Assembly: GCA_964631565.1 (NCBI GenBank)
Contig: CAZVYJ010000052.1
Span: forward strand, 1-19,315
Direction: 5' to 3'
Origin: CAZVYJ01 sp964631565
GTDB taxonomy: Bacteria; Planctomycetota; Phycisphaerae; SM23-33
DNA length: 19,315 bases
The translations under genes were made by a program, and so were the position numbers. The notes beneath the pieces were generated by a model. The model worked only from the letters and a program-made list of their open reading frames with translations. It searched no databases and was not told the origin of the DNA. Positions 13,594-19,315 of this stretch are shown here, piece by piece; positions within the stretch are counted from its first letter, which is position 1, and each line of letters starts with the position of its first letter.

Positions 13594-14445
13594 ATGAAAA
13601 CGAGAACTGACCAGGTCGACCAGATTGAGATGGGGTTTACGTCTGTTTTAGAAGACAGCCGGCCCTTCACCAGGCTGCATCGCCACAATGAGCTTGAGAT
13701 GGGCGTCATGACGCAGGGGTATTTGACGGCCATGTTCGGCGGGCATATGGCGAAAGTGATTCCTGACCATCTCGGCGTATTCTGGGCGAACCAGCCTCAT
13801 GGGCCGGTCAAACTCGGCCCGGGCACTACCGGCATTTCGTTGTTCATTCCGTTTCCGTGGTTTCTCAACTGGCGACTGCCGGATCATTTCGTGAATGCGA
13901 TACTCCGCGGCGAAGTTATTCGCGACCAGCCGCAGACCACGCCGTGTTCTGACATCGAACTGATGCGGCACTGGAATATCCTCATGAATGACGGCAGCGA
14001 GACCGCCCGCCGCATCGTGCTGCTGGAAGTGGAGGCCCGGCTGTGGCGGCTGGCGGACGACTTTTCGTCGAAGCTGCGCAAGCGGTCCCAAAACGTCCCG
14101 GCGGACCCGGCCGCAGGCTACAGCAAATACGAACAGATGGTGGCTTTACTGGCGGAGCGATATCGCGAACCGCTGACGGTTGACGACGTAGCCGGAGCGG
14201 TGGGGCTGAACCGGTCATACGCCATGAGGCTGTTCAGGAAAATGAGCGGCACGACGATTCAGCAATGCATAATTCAGCATCGGATTTCACATGCTCAACG
14301 ACTGCTTGCCACGACTGACAAAAAAATCCTGGCTGTGGCGATGGAGAGCGGATTCAACTCGGCCACGCCGTTTTATACTTTTTTCCACCGTGTAGTCGGC
14401 CAGACCCCGCAGAAATACCGCAGGAGCCTGAGGGGAAAAGATTGA
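13594..14445 (+). CDS. MelR-like AraC family transcriptional regulator
   Basis: The 283-residue protein has an N-terminal cupin sensor and a C-terminal double helix-turn-helix DNA-binding domain. It resembles E. coli MelR, which activates the melibiose/alpha-galactosidase operon, along its length. The sensor has HRHNELEMGV, then HLGVFWANQPHGPV (MelR: HITLFWACTPHQL), PFPWFLNWRLPDHFVN and GEVI in the same order as MelR. The DNA-binding part runs from about LTVDDVAGAVGLNRSYAMRL to GQTPQKYRR, again matching MelR (NYAMGIF, TDKSILDIAL, GMSPQQYRK). The divergent secreted GH36 gene suggests it senses an alpha-galactoside and controls the PEP-CTERM and glycosidase genes. An in-frame GTG four codons upstream (13582) is an alternative start; neither has a Shine-Dalgarno. 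The MelR comparison is from memory, not an alignment. Confidence 0.87.
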   Translation: MKTRTDQVDQIEMGFTSVLEDSRPFTRLHRHNELEMGVMTQGYLTAMFGGHMAKVIPDHLGVFWANQPHGPVKLGPGTTGISLFIPFPWFLNWRLPDHFVNAILRGEVIRDQPQTTPCSDIELMRHWNILMNDGSETARRIVLLEVEARLWRLADDFSSKLRKRSQNVPADPAAGYSKYEQMVALLAERYREPLTVDDVAGAVGLNRSYAMRLFRKMSGTTIQQCIIQHRISHAQRLLATTDKKILAVAMESGFNSATPFYTFFHRVVGQTPQKYRRSLRGKD

Positions 14446-14552
14446 ACACCATCTCACCGAACGTCAGTGACAGTACCATCAGTATTGCCGACTGGCTGCC
14501 CGTGTTTCCCTGGCGGCGACGCAATATCAGGCCGAGCAGTGCGGTCCTGTGC

Positions 14553-17162
14553 TCATATCCAACGCCGCCGAAGCAGCCACACCTTGACTGCCTGTGTCAG
14601 AAACGTGTAGCACAATAGCGTCAGCAGGATCAGCGGCCAGTAGAGTTGAGGCAAGTGCTTGAAACCCAGCTCCGGGCCGACTGGCGAAAACGGCAGCCAC
14701 ATGCCTATCATCATGACGACGGCAGTGGTGATAATCAGCGGCCAGCTGGCTCGGCTTTGCAGGAATGGAATCCGATTGGTCCTGATGATGTGGATGATGA
14801 GCGTCTGGGTCAGCAGCGATTCCACAAACCAGCCCGTCTGGAACAGGGCAGGATTGTTCCAGGCTCCAAAGACGTAGAGCATCATGAAGTAAGTCGTATA
14901 GTCGAAGATCGAACTGCACGGCCCGATGAACAGGATGAAGCGAGTGATCTCCTTCATCGACCACGGACGGGGACGGGCGATCTGCTGGGCGTCGACTTCG
15001 TCCGTCGGAATCGGCACCTGCGAAAAATCGTAGAGCAGGTTGTTGGTCAGAATCTGGAGTGGGGCCATCGGCAGGAACGGCAGGAACATGCTGGCACCCA
15101 ACACACTGAACATATTGCCAAAGTTCGAGCTTGCGCCCATGCGAACATACTTGAGGATGTTGGCGAAGACCTTCCGGCCCTCCAGCACGCCTTCCTCCAA
15201 GACCATCAGGCTCTTTTCCAGAAGGATCACATCCGCCGATTCCTTGGCGATGTCAACGGCCGAGTCCACGGAGATACCCACGTCGGCGGCTCGAAGGGCC
15301 GGGGCGTCATTGATACCATCGCCCAGGAAGCCCACGGCATGCCCCTTGCCCTGGAGGACCTTGATGATGCGCTGCTTGTGAGCGGGGGACAAGCGCGCGA
15401 AGAGCGAAACCTTCTCAGCCTCCACAGCCAGCTGCTCGTCGCTCATCGCTTCCACCTGGCTTCCCATGAGAATGTGCTCGACAGGCAGGCCCACTTCGTG
15501 GCAGATCTTCTTGCTGACCAATTCGCTGTCGCCGGTGAGAACCTTGACGGTCACGCCGTGCTGTCGCAACGCCTCCAGTGCCGGGCCAGCGGTCTCCTTT
15601 GGCGGGTCCAGGAACGCCAGATACCCTCGCAGGACCATATCGCTTTCGTCGGCCTTGGAATAGGCAGCCTTGCGAGGCACATCCTTGTATGCGATGGCCA
15701 GAACGCGAAAGCCGTCCTCGCTGAGGGCCTCGTGCTCTTCCTTCAGGTCATGGACAAAGAACGCATCCAGTGGAAGGACCTCCCCGTTGAGTTCGAAGCG
15801 ACTGCATCGTTTGAACACCTCCTCCGGAGCGCCCTTGGTGATGATCCGATGGGTGTCTTCCGGCGTCTCGACCACGACGGACATCAGACGCCGCGAGAAG
15901 TCGAACGGAATCTCATCTATCTTTTCCCACTGCGGCACGTTGATTTCGCTGTGCACCTCCCGATGGTCCAGAACGGCGCGGTCCAGAACATTCTTGAGGC
16001 CGGTCTGAAAATAGCTGTTGAGGTAGGCCATCGCCAGAACATCGTCGTCTTCCTTGCGAACCACATCGCAGTGTTTCTCGATGATGACGCGATCCAGAGT
16101 CAGCGTGCCTGTCTTGTCGGTGCATAGGACATCCATCGCCCCGAAGTTCTGGATCGAGTGCAGCCGCTTGACAATCACCTTCTTGCGGCTCATGGCGATC
16201 GCGCCTTTGGACAGACAGACCGTCACGATCATCGGCAGCATTTCCGGGGTCAGACCCACCGCCACAGCCACTGCGAAGAAGAACGCCTCCGCCCAGTCGC
16301 CTTTGGTCAGGCCGTTGATAAGGAACACCAGCGGCACCATGACGGCCATGAAGCGGATCATCAACCAGGTGAACTTGCTGATCCCTTTATCGAAGCTCGT
16401 CTGCACGGACTGTCCGACCAGGCTCTTGGACATCGCGCCCAAATAGGTGCTCAATCCGGTGGCCACTACCAACGCCGTAGCCGTGCCGCTCTCGACGCTG
16501 GTGCCCAGGAAGGCCACGTTCGTCAGTTCCAGCGGCGATCTGTTGTTTCCGTTTGGAACAGCCTCAGTCTTCTCGACAGGCAGCGACTCCCCGGTCAGAC
16601 TGGCCTGAATGACGAACATATCCTTACAGGAAAGCAGCCGTACGTCGGCCGGGATCATGTCGCCGGCGGAGAGCTTCACCACATCACCCGGCACCAACTG
16701 TTCCAGGGGGACCTCGCGGGCCTTGCCATCTCGAAAGACGGTGGCCGTGACGCTGATCATGGCTTTGAGCCTCGCAGCGGCCGCGTCAGCTTTTACTTCC
16801 TGGACGAACCGTAGTGTGACGCCAAGCACCACCATGGCGGACATGACGATGGCTGCCTTCAAGTCGCCGGTGAGCAGGGAGATGGCCGCCAGGACCAGCA
16901 GCAGGATCACCAGCGGGTTGAGCATCGCTCGCCCCAGCAACCCTATCCGAGTGTGGTACTTCTCCTGGGCCACGATGTTCGGGCCGTACTCTTCCAGTCG
17001 CAGTTCGGCTTGGTCTTGGGAAAGACCTTGGCGTGAAGTCGCGAACTTCTCCAAGGCATCCTGAACGGACTGATGAGCAGCTTCAACCAATTGCGGCGAC
17101 ACGCGGATGCTGGGGCCGCCGTTGCTGGCGAGAGGACGAAAAATCTTGCTGGAGAACTTCAT
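14553..17162 (-). CDS. mgtA: Magnesium-translocating P-type ATPase (MgtA type)
   Basis: This P3B-type ATPase imports magnesium using ATP, in the inner membrane. At 869 residues it is near the length of E. coli MgtA (898). Motifs are in order: a cytosolic N-terminal tail, actuator TGES (190-193), the P3B-type transmembrane motif PEMLP (306-310), DKTGTLT with phosphorylated D349, KGAP (443-446), the hinge GDGIND (614-619), and a C-terminal membrane block containing LLYDFSQ, typical of MgtA. About ten hydrophobic helices are visible. The start is supported by AGAGG 8 bp upstream. It is preceded by a long structured leader (17163-17429), as expected for magnesium-controlled mgtA genes. It lies downstream of guaA on the same strand and convergent with the AraC gene; the 107 bp after its stop hold nothing recognisable. 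Confidence 0.95.
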   Translation of the reverse strand: MKFSSKIFRPLASNGGPSIRVSPQLVEAAHQSVQDALEKFATSRQGLSQDQAELRLEEYGPNIVAQEKYHTRIGLLGRAMLNPLVILLLVLAAISLLTGDLKAAIVMSAMVVLGVTLRFVQEVKADAAAARLKAMISVTATVFRDGKAREVPLEQLVPGDVVKLSAGDMIPADVRLLSCKDMFVIQASLTGESLPVEKTEAVPNGNNRSPLELTNVAFLGTSVESGTATALVVATGLSTYLGAMSKSLVGQSVQTSFDKGISKFTWLMIRFMAVMVPLVFLINGLTKGDWAEAFFFAVAVAVGLTPEMLPMIVTVCLSKGAIAMSRKKVIVKRLHSIQNFGAMDVLCTDKTGTLTLDRVIIEKHCDVVRKEDDDVLAMAYLNSYFQTGLKNVLDRAVLDHREVHSEINVPQWEKIDEIPFDFSRRLMSVVVETPEDTHRIITKGAPEEVFKRCSRFELNGEVLPLDAFFVHDLKEEHEALSEDGFRVLAIAYKDVPRKAAYSKADESDMVLRGYLAFLDPPKETAGPALEALRQHGVTVKVLTGDSELVSKKICHEVGLPVEHILMGSQVEAMSDEQLAVEAEKVSLFARLSPAHKQRIIKVLQGKGHAVGFLGDGINDAPALRAADVGISVDSAVDIAKESADVILLEKSLMVLEEGVLEGRKVFANILKYVRMGASSNFGNMFSVLGASMFLPFLPMAPLQILTNNLLYDFSQVPIPTDEVDAQQIARPRPWSMKEITRFILFIGPCSSIFDYTTYFMMLYVFGAWNNPALFQTGWFVESLLTQTLIIHIIRTNRIPFLQSRASWPLIITTAVVMMIGMWLPFSPVGPELGFKHLPQLYWPLILLTLLCYTFLTQAVKVWLLRRRWI

Positions 17163-17429
17163 AATGGCTGCCTCTTATTCCTGTCCAAAGGCGGGGCCGC
17201 ATGCGCGAAACGAACAGGCCTAGAAGGCTGCCGGAGAGTAAGAGGTTATCTTCAGGCCATCTTGCCTCCCGCCGTCAGGCATGTTCCATGCGGTCCGGCC
17301 GAACTGCGACTATACGGGTCCGGCTCTTCAGCCGGAGATTCGGCACCGGCCGCGTATCTTCTGCCGCCTTCATCCATGTTGAATTCACCTCGATATTGCA
17401 TCAAGTTACCGGGCCTGCGAACGGCCTGG
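17163..17429 (-). ncRNA. Candidate structured mgtA 5-prime leader
   Basis: Between the predicted TATAAT and the mgtA ATG lie about 260 transcribed bases. Near the start codon, TAAGAGG, which contains the Shine-Dalgarno (minus strand, 17171-17177), is perfectly complementary to CCTCTTA at 17239-17245. Nested inside, CCTGTTC (about 17212-17218) can pair with GGACAGG (about 17180-17186) with one G-U. A further perfect 7-bp hairpin with a 4-base loop is at 17319-17336. The fold would hide the ribosome binding site. It does not match the M-box or the E. coli mgtA leader by eye, so any sensing role is inference. Confidence 0.4.
17319..17336. repeat. REP-like hairpin TCCGGCT/AGCCGGA
   Basis: Perfect 7-bp arms (17319-17325 and 17330-17336) enclose a 4-base loop, in a GC-rich patch of the mgtA upstream region. 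Its style, a symmetric stem flanked by GGG and GATTCGG, is that of a small dispersed palindrome rather than a terminator, since no T tract follows on either strand. Confidence 0.5.
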
Positions 17430-17435
17430 ATTATA
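17430..17435 (-). promoter_or_regulatory. Predicted -10 element of mgtA
   Basis: A perfect TATAAT on the minus strand, continued as TATAATCC, sits 267 bp before the mgtA ATG. No good -35 hexamer stands 16-18 bp upstream, so it may depend on an activator or be spurious. If real, it yields a leader of about 260 bases. Confidence 0.4.
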
Positions 17436-17475
17436 CTCGGTTTTATACGCCGATTTTACTGAAGCCTCAACCTCG

Positions 17476-17503
17476 AAATCCCAATTTCAAATTGAGAATT
17501 ACT
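17476..17503. repeat. Heptanucleotide array across the guaA stop codon
   Basis: Four seven-base units (AAATCCC, AATTTCA, AATTGAG and AATTACT) run into the end of guaA and contain its TAA stop codon (17499-17501). The same arrangement is seen at the rimO stop at 1328-1330. Confidence 0.75.
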
Positions 17504-19100
17504 CCCACTCAATCGTAGCCGGCGGCTTGGAGCTTATGTCGTAGACCACGCGATTGACGCCGCGGACCTCGTTGATGATGCGGTTGGATATCGTCGCCAG
17601 CACTTCGTAAGGCAGTCGCGACCAGTCAGCCGTCATGAAATCCGTCGTGTCCACCGAGCGTATCGCCACAACATTGTCATACGTTCTGCCGTCGCCCATG
17701 ACGCCGACCGACTGCACTGGCAGCAGGGCGGCGAACGTCTGGGATGTCTTGCGGTACAGATTGTTGGCGACGATTTCCTCCAGCAGGATGTTGTCCGCCT
17801 TGCGGAGCACTTCCAGCCTTTCGCGTGTAATCTCGCCGATGCATCGGACGGCCAGCCCCGGGCCGGGGAACGGGTGCCGCCAGACAATCTGCTCCGGCAG
17901 GCCGAGCAGTTCGCCGACCTGGCGGACCTCATCCTTGAACAGGTCGCGCAGCGGCTCGATAAGCTCGAAGCCCAGCTCTGCGGGCAGCCCGCCGACGTTG
18001 TGGTGCAGCTTGATGTTGGCGGCCTGGCCGGCGAGCGAATGGCCGGACTCTATCACGTCAGGATACAGCGTGCCCTGTGCGAGGTAATGGGCTTTCGGAA
18101 ACTTCGAGGCCGCCTTCTTGAACACGTCGATGAACGTATGCCCGATGATTTTCCGCTTCTGCTGCGGGTCGGTTACGCCGGCGAGCTTGTCGAGAAATTC
18201 ATCGGCCGCGTCCACGACCGTCAGATTGATTTTGAAATGGTCCACAAACGTGCTGCGGACGAGCTGCGCCTCGTTCATGCGCAGCAGGCCGTTATCGACG
18301 AAGATGCACTGCAGACGCTCACCGATGGCCTTGTGCAGCATGGCCGCCAGCACCGACGAATCCACGCCGCCGGACAGCCCGCAGATTACGCACTCGTCGT
18401 CGGCAACCCGGCTGCGTACCTGCTCGACGACCGCGTCGATGAACGATCCCATTTTCCACAGGCCCCTGCAGCCGCAGATGTCGTAGAGGAAGTTCACGAA
18501 TATGTCGTTGCCGCGGGGCGTGTGTGTCACTTCCGGATGGAACTGCACGCCGAAGACCGGCTGCGTCTTGTGCCGGACGGCCGCGATGGGGCAGGTCGGT
18601 GTGGCGGCCAGCGGGACGAAGTCGTTCCCGAGCGACTGAACCTGGTCGCCGTGGCTCATCCATACCGTCGTGTCGGCGGGCACGTTTTTCAGCAGTGCGT
18701 CCTGCGAGATTACTTTCAGGTTGGTCCGGCCGTACTCACGCGATTGCGCGGCGTCGATTTTCGCGCCGAGAATCTGGCAGGCTATCTGCATGCCGTAGCA
18801 GATGCCCAGCACGGGCAGTCCCATTTCGAGCAGCTCGCTGCGGCAGCGGGGAGCGCCCTTTTCGTAAACGCTGGACGGCCCGCCCGTGAATATCAGCCCC
18901 TTGGGGTTGAGTTCCTTAAGCTCTTCCGGCGTAACGTCCGGGCGTGCGAGCACGCTGTATACGCCGTTTTCGCGGACGCGGCGGGCTATAAGCTGGGCGT
19001 ACTGGCTGCCGAAGTCGAGGATTACCACCGTTTCGGCGGCGATTGTTTTCGACTTTGACTTCCCTGACTTTTTCGGTTTTTTCGGAAGGGGCCTTGTCAT
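17499..19100 (-). CDS. guaA: GMP synthase (glutamine-hydrolysing)
   Basis: GuaA converts XMP to GMP with ATP and glutamine, the last step of guanine nucleotide synthesis. The 533-residue protein has a class I glutamine amidotransferase domain (ILDFGSQYAQL at 27-37, nucleophile C101 in GICYGMQ, H188 and E190 in FHPE). An ATP-pyrophosphatase domain follows, with the P-loop SGGVDSS (243-249), and then the C-terminal dimerisation domain ending in PPATIEWE, as in GuaA proteins. The reading frame is open to 19280, but ATG 19100 is preferred: it gives a normal length plus a short lysine-rich N-terminal tail (about 20 residues), and a purine-rich AAAAGG stands about 10 bp upstream. The extra 60 residues upstream match no GuaA feature and would begin inside the 42-bp repeat. 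Confidence 0.96.
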   Translation of the reverse strand: MTRPLPKKPKKSGKSKSKTIAAETVVILDFGSQYAQLIARRVRENGVYSVLARPDVTPEELKELNPKGLIFTGGPSSVYEKGAPRCRSELLEMGLPVLGICYGMQIACQILGAKIDAAQSREYGRTNLKVISQDALLKNVPADTTVWMSHGDQVQSLGNDFVPLAATPTCPIAAVRHKTQPVFGVQFHPEVTHTPRGNDIFVNFLYDICGCRGLWKMGSFIDAVVEQVRSRVADDECVICGLSGGVDSSVLAAMLHKAIGERLQCIFVDNGLLRMNEAQLVRSTFVDHFKINLTVVDAADEFLDKLAGVTDPQQKRKIIGHTFIDVFKKAASKFPKAHYLAQGTLYPDVIESGHSLAGQAANIKLHHNVGGLPAELGFELIEPLRDLFKDEVRQVGELLGLPEQIVWRHPFPGPGLAVRCIGEITRERLEVLRKADNILLEEIVANNLYRKTSQTFAALLPVQSVGVMGDGRTYDNVVAIRSVDTTDFMTADWSRLPYEVLATISNRIINEVRGVNRVVYDISSKPPATIEWE

Positions 19101-19273
19101 AAATGCCGTCAAACCTTTTCGATTTTCAACAACAGGAAAGCGACATGATACGTATCGCATCAGACGAAAGCAACAGCGCGGACTGCCGTCCGGGAACGCT
19201 GATTCAAATAAATGAGCCGCAACTGTAAAGGAGCGGTCATTCCGAGGTCGGCGTTCAGCCGACCGCTCCCTGA
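19101..19273 (-). promoter_or_regulatory. guaA upstream region with two competing hairpins
   Basis: This 173-bp stretch lies between the guaA ATG and the right end repeat. The arms GGTCGGC (19246-19252) and GCCGACC (19258-19264) form a perfect 7-bp stem with a 5-base loop. The right-hand arm overlaps GACCGCTC (19261-19268), which can instead pair perfectly over 8 bp with GAGCGGTC (19231-19238). The two stems exclude each other. No purine riboswitch core was recognised and no T-rich tract follows. No clear -10/-35 pair was found. Confidence 0.4.
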
Positions 19274-19315
19274 CGGACATTATGCACTAAGCCTCCCCAA
19301 GTACGTATCTCTTGC
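19274..19315. repeat. 42-bp inverted repeat, right copy
   Basis: This is the exact reverse complement of 13-54, ending at the last base of the window. It is upstream of guaA. Because the match ends exactly with the window, the true length of the repeat is unknown and may be longer. Confidence 0.9.

Noticed and set aside
14446..14552. Minus-strand reading that gives ALLGLILRRR-like residues after the mgtA stop, resembling a PEP-CTERM end
   Set aside because: There is no PEP motif, no start codon and no stop at the right place; the resemblance is short and probably chance.
14646..16127. A 493-codon open frame on the plus strand within mgtA
   Set aside because: It is antisense to a clearly recognisable MgtA ATPase, its translation is rich in His, Arg, Gln and Asp with no motif, and such long shadow frames are expected in GC-rich genes.
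17163..17498. Known M-box or E. coli-type mgtA leader
   Set aside because: I could not find the conserved sequence blocks by eye; the region is reported only as a candidate new structure.
17874..19058. A 394-codon open frame on the plus strand within guaA
   Set aside because: It is antisense to guaA, has no recognisable domain and no start signal; it is a codon-bias shadow.
13..19315. Window as a circular element or a transposon bounded by the 42-bp repeat
   Set aside because: The repeats are inverted, so they do not close a circle, and the DNA between them is housekeeping genes without transposase or integrase.

Overview
The window looks like one chromosomal contig from a Planctomycetota bacterium, most likely Phycisphaerae-like. 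The evidence is a secreted PEP-CTERM protein ending in VPEP-hydrophobic-RRR, a DUF58 protein with a MIDAS motif, a moderately high GC content, frequent gene starts without a Shine-Dalgarno, and intergenic DNA full of short seven-base repeats. The taxonomic call is inference. The backbone genes (pgpA, pgsA, rimO, dus, carB, guaA) are housekeeping and say little about lifestyle.

Layout. 1-1232 (minus): phospholipid genes pgsA and pgpA, overlapping by 20 bp. 1328-2659 (minus): rimO. 2752-3738 (plus): a tRNA-dihydrouridine synthase, divergent from rimO. 3735-3872: a 138-bp palindromic MITE-like element. 4065-7532 (plus): carB, with no carA beside it. 7608-8507 (plus): a DUF58/VWA-like protein. 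8688-9848 (minus): a YdjM-type membrane hydrolase. 9963-14445: a probable alpha-galactoside locus, made of an NPCBM-GH36 secreted glycosidase (minus, with a perfect 30-bp terminator palindrome), a PEP-CTERM surface protein (minus) and a divergent MelR-like AraC regulator (plus). 14553-17162 (minus): an MgtA-type P-type ATPase with a long structured leader. 17499-19100 (minus): guaA.

Two features cut across the genes. First, heptanucleotide-periodic arrays lie in seven gene junctions, and one sits inside the carB reading frame, where it encodes an extra linker peptide. Two arrays overlap stop codons (rimO, guaA), and two carry the only promoter-like sequence in front of a start codon (pgsA, DUF58). 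Second, a 42-bp perfect inverted repeat lies at the two ends of the window (13-54 and 19274-19315). It is probably a dispersed genomic repeat on which the assembly broke.

Functionally, the most coherent accessory unit is the AraC/PEP-CTERM/GH36 block. The regulator resembles E. coli MelR (activator of the alpha-galactosidase operon) along its whole length, and the enzyme beside it belongs to an alpha-galactosidase family, so regulator and enzyme point to the same substrate class independently. The other candidate for new biology is the mgtA leader, where a nested fold could mask the ribosome binding site. No tRNA, rRNA, CRISPR array, integrase or transposase gene was found.
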